From the NCBI GenBank assembly GCA_002914845.1, contig JXTC01000620.1, forward strand, positions 80,651 to 144,650: a stretch of 64,000 nucleotides of DNA, read 5' to 3'. Below, one piece after another: positions 21,480-32,152 of the stretch (positions are counted from its first letter, which is position 1; each line of letters opens with the position of its first letter). The translations under genes were made by a program, and so were the position numbers. The notes under the pieces were generated by a model. It ran no database searches and had not been told where the DNA came from. It saw only the letters and a program-made list of their open reading frames with translations. This stretch comes from Trema orientale. Its lineage: Eukaryota; Streptophyta; Magnoliopsida; Rosales; Cannabaceae.

Positions 21480-23800
21480 GTGAAACTATTCTGGCAGAGT
21501 ATACTAAACTATACTAGTAACCAATTGTAGATTGAAAAATTAAAAGGTAGAGTGGTTAATAGTAACCAAATATTATAATGGGTAACCAGTTTGGAAATTA
21601 GTCACCACTCTTTAAATCAATCCATGTTAGTAACTAGAACTTGTATTAATTATTCATTACCAAATTGGAAGATGATTTATACACGGTCACTAGATTGAAA
21701 CTAGAAGCTAGATTGGTTACTGATGTAACAAGTAACCAGTAACTAGATGTGGTATCTGGAAGCTAAATTGGTTATTCATTACCAAATTGAGTAAATTATA
21801 TTATAACTAGTAACCAGTAATCAAATGTAACTATTAACTATTAATCAGTTTTGAACACCAGTAGTAACCAATACTAGTAATTCCACTGCCAATATTAGCA
21901 ATTTGTTAAAGAAAAGGAAAAAATAAAAGAAAAGGGAGTAAGGACTAGAGTGTTCTTTGAGGGAAAAAAAAGGGCATTAAAAAATGAAAAAAGAAAGCAC
22001 AAAGGGAAGAAATAGGAAAAAAATGAGCTAGATTAGTTACTAGTTACTAAATTGAGTAAAATATATTATAACTAATAACTAATAACCAATAACCAGTTTT
22101 GAACACTGGTAATTAGTAACCGGTAACCAGTTTCGAATAATAGTAACTAGTAACCGGCAACCAATTTTGAGCACTGGTAATTAGTAACCAGTAACCAGTT
22201 TCGAACAATGGTAACTAGTAAACGGCAACCAATTTTGAACTAATAATTTATAACCACTGTTAGTAATTAAACTATCAGTATTAGTAATTCGTTAAAGAAA
22301 AGGAAAGAGAGGAAGGACTAGTGTTCTTTGAAGGAAAATTTTTTTAAAAAAATGAAAGAAAAATGCACAAAGAGAAAAAATAGGAAAAAAGGAGCTAGAT
22401 TGGTTACTATAGTTACTAAATTGAGTAAAGTATATTATAACTGGTAACTAGTAATTGGTAACTAATTTTGAATACTAGTAACTAGTTTCAAATACTGATA
22501 ACTAGTAACCGGTAACCAGTTTCGAACATTGGTAATTAATAATATATGTTAGTAATTCCATTATCAGTGTAAATAATTCATTAAAAGAAAAAGAAAAAGA
22601 AAAATTAAAATGAAAGAGAGGAAGGACTAGTATTCTTTGTAGGGAAAAAATTAAAAAAGAAAAGCTCAAAGGGAAAAATTAAGAAAAAAAGAGCTAAATT
22701 GGTTACTAGTTACTAAATTGAGCAAAATATATTATAACTAGTAACCGGTAACCAGTTTCGAACACTGGTAACTAGTAATCAGTGACTAGTTTTTGAACAC
22801 TGGTAACTAGTAACTGACAAATCTATAACTAGTTTCCGATATCATTGTTAGTAATTCATTAAAGAAAAGGAAAAAATAAAATAAAAGACAGGAATGACTA
22901 GTGTTCTTTGAAGAAAAAAAATTTTAAAATATTTTTAAAAAAATTGCACAAACAGAATAATTAGGAAAAGAAAAGTTAGATTAGTTACTATAGTTACTAA
23001 ACTGAGTAAAATATATTATAACTGGTAAGAAATAATCGACAACTAGTTTCGAATACCGGTAACTAGTAATCGGTAACTAGTTTCGAACACTGATAATCAG
23101 TAACCAGCAACTAGTTTCGAACACTAGTAACTAATAACCTATGTTAGTAATTCCACTATCAGTGTTGGTAGTTCATTAAAGAAATGGAAAAAATAAAATG
23201 AAAGAGAGGAAGGACTAGTGTTCTTTGAGGAAAAAGAAATGAAAAAAAGAAAGCACAAAGGAAAAAATTAGGAAAAAAAGAGCTAGATTAGTTACTAGTT
23301 ACTAAACTGAGCAAAATATATTATAACTGGTAACTAGTAACTGGTAACTAATTTCAAATACTGGTAACTAGTAATTAGTAACCATTTCGGACACTGATAA
23401 CTAGTAATTGGTAACCAGTTTTCGAACACTAGTAACTAGTAACCGACAATCAGTTTCGAACACTGGTAATTAATCGGCAACCAATTTCCAATATCATTAT
23501 TAGTAATTTCTTAAAGAAATGGAAAAAATAAAATGAAAGAGAGGAAGGACTAGTGTTCTTTGAGGAAAAAATTAGAGAAAAAAGCATTCAAAAAAGAAAA
23601 AGAATGTACAAAGGAAAAATCTAGGAAAAAAATATATTTAAAATTAAAAAGAAAAGAAAAGAAACAAGGACTATTATTCTTTGAGGAAAAAATTAGAAAA
23701 GAAAAAAAGGATATAGAAGAGAAAAAAGAAAGCACAAAAGAAAATTTAGGAAAAAAATGGTATTTAAAATAAAAAATTTTAAAAAAAAGAGAGAAAAGAA
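21480..23800. repeat. Tandem repeat field of about 270-370 bp units
   Basis: The marker GGACTAGTGTTCTTTGA recurs with variation at 21942, 22315, 22624, 22896, 23212, 23547 and 23667, spaced 373, 309, 272, 316, 335 and 120 bases. Each unit has a purine-rich part (AAAGAAAAGGAAAAAATAAA), a GAGCTAGATTGGTTACTAGTTACT segment and a variable run of hairpin-forming GTAACCAGTTTCGAACACTGGTAAC copies. The ORFs inside are lysine-rich low-complexity artefacts. Confidence 0.8.
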
Positions 23801-24385
23801 AGCTAAAAGTTGAGTCATGAAGTTTTGAACCTTCAACTCATCTAAGGAAATTAGTAGGCCCAACCACTGGACAATAACGCTTTTTTCATGTTTTGAGTGA
23901 CACTTTTTATTTAAGAATTATTACTAAAAAGTTTGCTGAAATTACCAAAAATGCCACTGTATTTTGACACCATATATATATAATTCTTTTAGCTTATATA
24001 CAGTATGAAGTTTGAATTTTTTTCCAAATACCGTATTTTCCTAATTATTTTTATTTTTAAAGGGAAAACCCTTAAAATCCCAAAGAATGCTCTTAGGCCA
24101 ACACGGACCAACTCAACTAAGGTCATGGACCAACTTGTCCTAGTCCATGGGTCAGTCCAACCTTGTCCACGTAAAAGGAGGCTTGTGGAACATTCTAGGC
24201 CACCCTTTTTCTTTAATGGGGCACCATGAGTCCACTTAAAATGGGTTGGGTCGGGTGAGACGGCCCCAAGTTGCATCTCTAGATATAATATACATAAAAT
24301 TGATCTATTAAAAAGCAAAATAAAATGAAAAAAAATAGCTATTTATTATATAAATGCAAAAAATAATTAGTTTTTAAATTGATGT
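23801..24385. other. Intergenic, nothing assigned
   Basis: No gene is supported. It contains short palindromic words such as CTTGTCC...GGACAAG around 24130-24170. Confidence 0.4.
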
Positions 24386-24556
24386 AAAAAAAGGACATTT
24401 CTTATTAATACTCTTTAATTTAAGAGTGTATTACTAGGCCTTTAGTGGAGTGGGCCATTATTAATATATTTAGTCTAATTAATATGAGTTAAATTAGAAT
24501 TGGGCATAGTATAATGGAGATTAAATTAAAGAGTATTTATAAGAAATGACCTTTTC
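24386..24556. repeat. Inverted repeat enclosing a Copia LTR-like block
   Basis: The arms at about 24386-24423 and 24520-24556 (GGACATTTCTTATTAATACT and its complement) are nearly perfect. The roughly 96-base centre contains AGGCCTTTAGTGGAGTGGGCC, like the block in the LTRs at 483, 7790 and 57490. The right arm overlaps the end of the foldback at 24527. Confidence 0.5.
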
Positions 24557-25351
24557 TTTAAGATCAATCTAAAAATAGCTATTTTTTATACCTATTTAAT
24601 AAATTACCGTTTTATAATTTTATTCTCATAAATAGCCGTTTTTTAGTTAATCTATTTTTTTTATTATATAAATTAATTTTTGAAATAGTAAATCAATTTT
24701 AAAAAATAAATCAATATATTCTGATATACTAAATAAAGTAAATTAATTTTTTTTTAAAAAAAATCAATTTTAAAAAAATAAATCAATATATTTTGATATT
24801 CTAAATATGAAAAACATTCATTTTTTAAATAATTTTCAACATTCAGTCACTTTTAATAGTGTTTGAAAAACGACCATTTTGCAAACTATGATCCAAAATT
24901 CAGTCATTTGGCTAAAAAGTCCAAAATTAAATATTAAATTAAATTGTCCCAATAAGTCCCCACCTACACATATAAACATTAGATTGTTTGAAGGGCTTTT
25001 TAGCCAAATGGCCAAATTTTGGATTATAGTTTGCAAAATGACCATTTTCAAACACTGTTAAAATTGCCAAATTTTGAAAATTATTTTCAAAAATGGCCGT
25101 TTCATATTTAGTATATCAAAATATATTGAATTATTTTTTGAAAATTGATTTAATTTTTAAAAAATTGTTTTATTTAATTCAAAAATTAATTTACTTTATT
25201 AAAATTGATTTACTTTATAGAAAATATATCAACTTAAAAACGGTTATTTATTAAAATAAAATTAAAAAAATGGTCATTTATGAAGTAGGTGTAAAAAAGG
25301 GCCATTTTTTAAATTGATCTTAAAAGGGAGGCCATTTCTTATTAATACTCA
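24527..25351. mobile_element. Long foldback (inverted-repeat) element
   Basis: The left half reads GAGTATTTATAAGAAATGAC and the right end, reverse-complemented, GAGTATTAATAAGAAATGGC. Pairing continues inward through GATCAAT.TAAAAA, ATGACCATTTT and TTTGGCTAAAAAGTCC down to a small centre near 24940-24960. Almost the whole 825 bases is one imperfect palindrome. No ORF of known function is inside. The family could be Mutator-like or an unclassified MITE. Confidence 0.65.
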
Positions 25352-26530
25352 TGTTTTAAATAACAATGGCCTGCATGAGATCTTTTATCCCTACTCACTC
25401 GTTACTTTTCTCTTTAGAACAAAAGAATAAGGACCGAAAAATAATCTTCTTGATGAGTATCCAAATCTTCTGCGTGAACATCATACTTCAAAGCACAAGA
25501 ACAACAAATACATCTATCATAGTGGTCAAAAAGCCCCTTATAAATTGACTGGTTTGTTTTACCTTCAACAGTGTCCACGGCAGGTCTAAAATTTTTAACA
25601 CTAAGCTAACACGAGAACAACATTTTTTCTTTAAACCCTTATCTTCCTTTTCTTTTCTTTTTTTTCATTTAGGAAAAATTAGAAAATCAATTTTGAATTT
25701 CCACATTTTTATTCAAAACAATGAATTTTAATTTTTTTTTTTACTTCAAAATTTCTCCTTGGTCAACTTAACATGGTAAAATTACTTAATGAAAATACAA
25801 ATTTTCTCTCCACAAACATTGAAGAACTCAACAAAACAAATATAAACCTAAAAAACTGTGAGAAACTCATATATATTGTGATCCTTCTTATCATTTTTAC
25901 TGTTAATATAGTACTATTTTATCTATTTTGACCAGTTTTTAAGATTCACGTTTATTTGGTTGCATTTTTATTTTAATGTTGTTTATGGAAGATAAGTTCA
26001 TATTCGATGAATTAGTACAATCTAAATGACGAGTTCCTTAGGTCTAAATTGCATAGAAATATCACTATTTGATTGATCTAGATTCATAGAAATTATTTAG
26101 TAAATTGGTAAAATTTTTAGGCCGATCGATGAATCGAGTAAAACTCATTACATTTTCATGACCAGGCCAAGCCCAGCAGCCTAGAACATATGGGTTTCAC
26201 CATCGGGGCTTTTAGAAAAATGACCGATTTTTAAAAGGAAAAATTACAAATGAACATGGATTTTCAATATTTTGCACAAAATCCCTACATTTGAAAAATT
26301 ATAATAATTACTTTTGATTTTGGATTTAATATTGAATTTCTCCATGGTTAACCCAACACCTTAAAATATTCAGTGAAAATACAAACTTATCCTTTATATA
26401 CACTAGAAAATTTAACTAAACAGATGTAAACATAAGAACTGTGATCATATCATATTTTACTACTCAAATAACCAACATACTATATTGTTTGATTAGCTTT
26501 TTTTAGCTTCATGTATATTTGTTTCATTGA
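25352..26530. repeat. Spacer with an old direct duplication
   Basis: About 25690-25990 and 26280-26530 align as a diverged direct repeat (GAATTTCTCCTTGGTCAACT versus GAATTTCTCCATGGTTAACC, then matching AAAACTGTGA and ATATTTGTTTCATT-type parts). The identity of the parent repeat is not known. No gene is supported. Confidence 0.45.
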
Positions 26531-27026
26531 GTTTCTTAGTGTTTGTTTTGGGATTTTTCTAATTTTTGGGATTAATCTTAAGACATGGATTAGTGCTAAT
26601 TAAGCACAAAAATTATTAACCTAAATTACATGTCGCTTGAATGCAAATTACACGTCACTCAAGCCCAAACTACACGCCGTTTTGAAGGGACCCTCTACGT
26701 GTACAAGCTGCCCGACGTCTCTAGAAAGCTCCAGAACCTTCCAACTTGTGCTTAAAGAACTTGTAGCTCAAGTGCTTCAGGAGCAAGCTGCCCCACGCTT
26801 CTAAAAATTCCAAAAGTGTCTAACTTAGAGGCTAAGATTTCTATCCTCTTATACATTAAGCAAACTTAGCCAATAAGATTTTGACATTACTTAGGGCCTA
26901 AGACATCTTATCTTACAAGGCAATTTTTGCCTATAAATAGAAGGGTACTCCCTTCATTTTAGAAGAACAATCTTTCCACCTCATTAATACAAACTCTCAT
27001 TTTTTCTCTTTAATTCTTCTCTTAAC

Positions 27027-27030
<4 letters not shown>

Positions 27031-27064
<34 letters not shown>
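27031..27064. repeat. (CT)n microsatellite
   Basis: Uninterrupted CT repeat of 17 units, in the leader-like region after the TATA box. Confidence 0.9.
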
Positions 27065-27066
<2 letters not shown>

Positions 27067-27241
27067 CTCTTATTCCCTCTCGTGTTCTTCATCTTCACCC
27101 GAAGCTTAAAAGCCTCATTTTTCTTTATCCACACCACCATCAATTTCTAACTTGTGTACTTTAGTGATCTTTGGGTACCGAGCTACTCTCTACAATCTCT
27201 TGCTTGACCTGTAGCACAAGTTCGAGATTTCGTGCTCTCTA

Positions 27242-27245
<4 letters not shown>

Positions 27246-27284
<39 letters not shown>

Positions 27285-27285
27285 T
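27246..27285. repeat. (TA)n microsatellite
   Basis: A TA run with one interruption (ATAATATATAT). Confidence 0.85.
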
Positions 27286-27310
27286 CTGTCTTGTATCTCT
27301 ATCTTGGCGG

Positions 27311-27919
27311 GTAATTCGTATTGCTGCTCTAAGTGCAATTAATTACTACGCTTCCCCTTTCCTATGAAGTAATCTGTATTGCTGCCTTAAGTGCAATCGG
27401 TTACTTTGCTCCCTTTTTAATTATTGTGTGCATTTATTTAGTGATCTATATTGTTTTTCCCTTGCAACCGGTCACACCGCTTTTTTTAAATTTCAGCACT
27501 TTGATTTCAGTTATTTATTATTATTTCTGATGATATGGCTGGACTTACCGCCTCATAATTCTAACTCCTCTAACTAACTAAAAACTGGCATATGGACGGT
27601 ATCGCCTTCGTCAGTTTGTAACTATTTATTTTTCTGCACTTTATTTCTGTTGCTAACTTCTAGTTGACGTCATGGTCGGTACATTCGCCTCAGTCAACTA
27701 GTAATATTTCAATTCCTTGTCTATTTATTTATTGCATTATTATACTTTTAGCTTTCAGTTGACAATATGGTCGGTTCATCCGTCTTCGTCAATTTTTAAT
27801 ATTATTTTTATTTCTGCTTATTTTTATGCACACTAAGTGAGTCTTCCTTGTAACCGCCAATCTTGTCGAAATACGTAGGAAGAGTTGTTCTCATTTTGAC
27901 CGCCTATTCTATTTCGACA
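27311..27919 (+). repeat. Array of about seven short hairpins
   Basis: Stems in order: GTAATT/AATTAC (27311, 27341); AAGTAATC/GGTTACTT (27367, 27399, one G-T pair); GTGATC/GGTCAC (27442, 27471); AAACTG/CAGTTT (27582, 27612); TAGTTGAC/GTCAACTA (27661, 27693); AGTTGAC/GTCAATT (27757, 27788); TGTCGAAATA/TATTTCGACA (27864, 27910). The first three also share an inner ATTGC/GCAAT-type stem, and the next three share ATGGxCGGT in the loop. T-rich spacers separate them. No coding frame runs through. Confidence 0.55.
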
Positions 27920-29036
27920 CGTGGAAGTGTTGTGATGACCCTTTCTGTTGTGCATTCTAATGGTCTAATCCAATTATCCTCTGTTTTGTTTTAATTAAGT
28001 ACATGTCACACTAATTAATCCAGAGCACAACTCCGACCCCGAACAGTGTTTATAAACAATAAAATTAAATTTTGATTTACTAATTTTTATTGGTTATGAT
28101 GATCAAAGGAAAATATGGAAGTGTTTATATATTTACCCCTTGAACAATGTAGAGTCTCTAAATATGTCTCTTAAATTATTAAAATTTTTAATTTTACTCC
28201 TTGAACCACTAAAATTGTCATTATATTAAGCAAATAGATGGGGTATCATTTTACTTGAAATACTCATGGGATTTCAACAAAGACTTTAAAACTATTACAC
28301 CTACAATTTTTCGTTTATTTGCTAGACAAAATACCGATTTTAGTGGTTTGCGGAGCAGAATTAAAACTTTTAATAGTTCGAGTGAGCATATTGGGACATT
28401 CTATATAGTTCTAAGAAAAAACATAAAATGCCTCAAAAAAATTCAAATTGTAATTTTTTCGAAATATAAGCTCTATTATGGAAATAAAAAGATTTATTAG
28501 GTAGGTTTCCCTTTTTTTATTGGAGTAATTTTCCCTTCTTTAATACTCTAGTTTTATGTTTTATACCAGTTGAGATATAAAAAAAATAAAAATAAAAATT
28601 ACATCTTTAAAATTTAAGTGTCTAAAACAAGTTCCCACTCTTTTTGCCACCATTCATGCCTCATGGGCATTTGACATTTCTAGTGTAGATAAACCCATGT
28701 CATATAAAGCTATCAAGATAAATTTGTAAAGTGGCAGTTAAAAGTTGAAAACCAATAGTGAACTAGGAAAGTGGAACTAGGCCGACAAAAAAAAAAGAAA
28801 AGGAAAAGTGAACTTGTTTACTTTTCCCCTTTTTCCTTCTGTATTTCTTTCCACCCAAGTTCTCTTTTTTCTTTCCTCAGATGGGTCCCACACACAAAGT
28901 ACTTTTGGTCCTCACTTTTTGCCTTTTTTCTCCCTCTTTTTTCGCTTTTCTCAGGGTTGCTGATGTTCATCCTTAGCCATTAATTGCATCCCTTGGTTAG
29001 GATTCATCCCCCAAAGGCCATATGCTGACTTGTCCG
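27920..29036 (+). other. Upstream region of the CDF gene
   Basis: No ORF of its own. AT-rich sequence changing to pyrimidine-rich near 28820-28970. A CATATAAAG at 28701-28709 is a weak TATA candidate. The transcription start cannot be fixed from sequence alone. Confidence 0.4.
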
Positions 29037-29045
29037 CCACGTGGC
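29036..29045. promoter_or_regulatory. Palindromic G-box
   Basis: GCCACGTGGC, a perfect 10-base palindrome around CACGTG, about 400 bases before the predicted CDF start codon. G-boxes bind bHLH (PIF-like) and bZIP factors. Function here is inferred from position only. Confidence 0.55.
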
Positions 29046-29446
29046 ACAACCCCACGACCTTCCTTGTACTGATCCCACCAACTAAACGAATCAGGGATCA
29101 ACAACGTCCGACCCAGAAAAGGAAAAAAGATAAAGACAAAAGAAAAAGACTTCAAAAGTTGAGAAAAAAGAAAAATGAAAAGAAAAAAGAAGGCTTGTCT
29201 TTTTTCTTTTTCTTTTTATTTTTTGAAAAGGAAAAGGGTACTTTTGATACCTCACGTTGTTGGTGCTTTTGCTGGGATATGACTTTTTTGAGTAAGTTTA
29301 GTTCAAATTTTAAGAATTGTCGTTGGAACAAGTCTTTATCTTTCTCTGTCAAAAAGAAAAAACATTTGGCTCTGTGCTTTTGGTGTTTTTGGTTATGGGT
29401 TTATGGAAATGTGGTTCTGAGTTTTGTGATGAAATTTTGGTCAGTT

Positions 29447-32152
29447 ATGTCTCACACTGAAAATAATAGTGAAAATGGCAATAGTATGGATCAGGGTATT
29501 AAGCTCTTCGGCAGAACCATTCCCTTGTCCGATACTCAAATTCCACCCAAGTCTCAACTCAAGGTATTGTTTTCATTTATATGTACATATATGTATATGT
29601 ATATTATATTATCTGCGTGTGTGTTTATGTAGTTCTTTATATGTGTTACTTTGTTCTTGTATTAAATAGCTTTTTTTTTTTTTTGTTGATAAATTTAAAA
29701 TTTAATAATTTCTTCTATCTCGAGCTTAAGGAAGCTCGCAACTCTCTCTGTTTCTCCCCCCCCTTTTTTTTTGGTTGGGTGGGTGGAGGGTTGGGAGATG
29801 TTAAGTTTGTGCTTTGTGGCTTGTTTTAATTTGTTTATTATTAACATGCACTAATTTGTTTTTGACAACCCCCCTCTTCCCTTTGTCCCTTTTTTTTTTT
29901 TTTCTGTGTTCCCTCCCTGAGAAACTTATGGACGTGAATCTATTATTTCGAGTGGAATCTTTGTCATTTTGAGATTCTTGAATTGTGAAAAAGTGATGAG
30001 TTTTAGTTTTATAGAACAAAACAAGAAGGGCCGTTAAAGTTTATATGATACCAGTGGTATATATTATAAGCATATACAGTTTTGGAGGCCCTGAAAAATT
30101 GTTAGGCTTTGAACTGTGTTTGTTTTTTGTGATTTGTCATGTATTCTGGAGCAAAAGGGCATTCTTTAAAGGGCACTCTCTTTCTGGGGTCTTTCCACCT
30201 TTCTCTTTCAAGTCCACTATTTTAATGGTTGCGTTGTTAATAATTTCTAGAAAAGTAGAGAAATTAGGTTTTCAAGTCCGCTATGATATTGGGTAAGTAT
30301 TGTTTGTTTAGTTAGGTTTCAGAAATCTTGATCCTAATTTCCTTTCTAATGTGCTCTTCTTTTTTCTTTTCTTTTTTCTTTTTAAGCGACAGAAGCTCAC
30401 TAAACGGTACTAATAAATTGTTCTTTGTCTATAAATGTTAATGTTCTTTATACTTCATCATGCTGGCTTAATTAATAACTTTTTTTTTTCCAAATTATAA
30501 TTATAATTATTTGATGTCAACATACATATTTTCTCAGATTGACTTCTTGTTCTCGAATTTAATTTTTATGAGAAATGTACCAGTGTTCTTGTAATAATAA
30601 TAAAATAAAAATGGGAAAAGGGTACAAATCTGTGATTCATAACTTACTTGATTCATGTAACAATAAACAATTTCTTTTTTAACAGTTGGTACATCACAAG
30701 TCATTCATTCCAGACGAAAACTTTTAACAAATTCTTACAGTTCTTCCTTTATTTGATTTTTTCCTTATTTTTTATTTTATAAAAATATCTATCAAATTAG
30801 TTCTAACAATCATCCATGGTTCCTATTTTGAGTTTCAGGAATGTAGTAGTGATATCACAAAAGCAGAAGTAGAGAGCCCTGATGCAGAAAATTCGAAAGA
30901 ACCGGATAAGTTCTCTGCGTTCGGTGATAGTAAAGAGGAACAGTCAGAGAGCAACAATTCAGAGCAAGAGAAAGTCTTTAAGAAACCAGAGGAGATCATT
31001 CCATGTCCAAGATGCAAAAGTTTAGAGACAAAATTTTGTTATTTCAATAACTACAATGTCAACCAACCTAGGCATTTCTGCAAGAACTGCCAGAGATATT
31101 GGACAGCTGGGGGAACGATGAGAAACGTTCCTGTAGGAGCTGGACGACGAAAGAACAAGCACTTAGCCTCTCAATACCGTCAGATAATGGCATCTGGGGA
31201 TGGAATACCGATTAGCAGGTCAGAAACTACAAATGCAGGCACTCCCCAATTTCTCTCTTGTGACGAATCTTCAACTGGGAAAGTCTTGAGATTTGGTCCT
31301 GATCATGTACCTCTTTCTGAGCCGATGGAGACCAGGCTTACTCTGAGAGACGCGAAGGGCTTTCTCAAGATACAGCCTGTTGATTCTGCAAACAATGTTC
31401 ATGTGCCTCGATGTCCATCTTTCATGACAAAATCTGATCAGCGAAGCGAATTGCATGGGAAGTTGATACAAACTGAACAGGTTGGTTCGCAAGGAAATAG
31501 TAATGAGCCTACTACATCTCGTACTCTGCATTGCTACCCTGTTCCTCCATTGGTTTTCTCTTGGAACCCTGGTTGGAATAATGTGGCTGCTTCTGCTGCA
31601 AGATCACAGTATTCTCAGCAACTGTTAATTTCAAATGCCAGTGACCCAAACCAAGTTCAGTGGTTTCCAACACCGCTTTTGTCTGTTCCTGGCTCTTGCC
31701 CGCCAACCATTCCTGTGCAACTCGTTCCAGCTTCATACTGGGGTTGTATGCCAGTATGGGCTTCTCAAAAAGGTAATATTTCAACAACTGCAGGATCCTT
31801 AGGCTGCCTGTCTTCCACTTCCTCAACTATTAACACTGGCTATTCGGGCAATACGTCACCAACTCTTGGCAAGCATGCCAGGGATGCTGATCTTACAGAA
31901 GGAGAGAAGTCAGAGAAGTGTATTTCGACCCCAAAAACTCTGAGAATCGATGACCCGAATGAGGCTTCAGAGAATCCAATTAGAGCCATTTTAGGTACTA
32001 AACCTGACAAGGAAAATTCTGTTGTAAGAGGTAGTGTTTACAAAAGGTTAGCACAGAAAACAGACGGAAAGGACCATGTATATTCCTCTCCGGTCCTGGA
32101 AGCAAATCCAGCAGCTGTTACTCGCTCTCATACATTCCAAGAGAGCGTATAA
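29447..32152 (+). CDS. Cycling DOF factor (CDF-type) transcription factor, two exons
   Basis: Exon 1 is 29447-29563 (39 codons, phase 0), then GT at 29564, AG at 30837-30838, and exon 2 is 30839-32152, giving 476 residues, a usual CDF length. The N-terminal block [10 protein letters not shown] (residues 18-27) is typical of CDFs. The DOF zinc finger spans about residues 93-147, with CPRC at 95-98 and CKNC as the second pair, followed by [24 protein letters not shown]-terminal blocks [22 protein letters not shown] and [20 protein letters not shown] match the conserved CDF motifs, the last one in the region known to contact FKF1 and GIGANTEA. The expected role is nuclear DNA binding at AAAG sites, repressing CONSTANS-type or stress genes. 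The upstream ATG at 29429 is in frame and would add six residues. The gene appears intact. Confidence 0.92.
29564..30838 (+). other. Intron of the CDF gene
   Basis: 1275 bases with GTATTG donor and TTTCAG acceptor. A T-rich stretch precedes the acceptor. It contains AAAATATCT (30782-30790). Confidence 0.88.
30782..30790 (+). promoter_or_regulatory. Evening-element motif in the CDF intron
   Basis: Exact AAAATATCT, the motif bound by CCA1/LHY/RVE MYB factors. It lies about 50 bases before the splice acceptor. In AT-rich DNA a single copy can be chance. Confidence 0.35.

Larger units (their letters stand above)
26530..27310 (+). promoter_or_regulatory. LTR-like or promoter-like region with TATA box
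   Basis: A core-promoter-like GCCTATAAATAGAAG (about 26930-26945) is followed by a pyrimidine-rich leader with (CT)17 at 27031-27064 and a (TA)n run at about 27246-27285. This U3-R-U5-like layout suggests an LTR, but no second copy, primer binding site or coding region was found, so a solo LTR or an unrelated promoter are both possible. Confidence 0.4.

Noticed and set aside
23550..23772. Lys-rich and Phe-rich open frames on opposite strands
   Set aside because: A purine-rich low-complexity part of the tandem repeat field.
21480..23800. CRISPR-like array
   Set aside because: Repeats are not identical short repeats with unique spacers, there are no cas genes, and the genome is a plant.
24005..25061. 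Short open frames in the foldback region
   Set aside because: They are shared by the palindrome arms and have no protein family features.
26530..28050. Complete LTR with TG at 26533 and CA near 28047
   Set aside because: The flanking bases do not match as a target duplication and no second copy or primer site is present.
29469..30296. Open frames inside the CDF intron and overlapping exon 1
   Set aside because: They contradict the splice sites and the CDF frame; hydrophobic low-complexity only.
31271..31826. Minus-strand open frames of 86 and 104 codons within CDF exon 2
   Set aside because: Shadows of the CDF coding strand.
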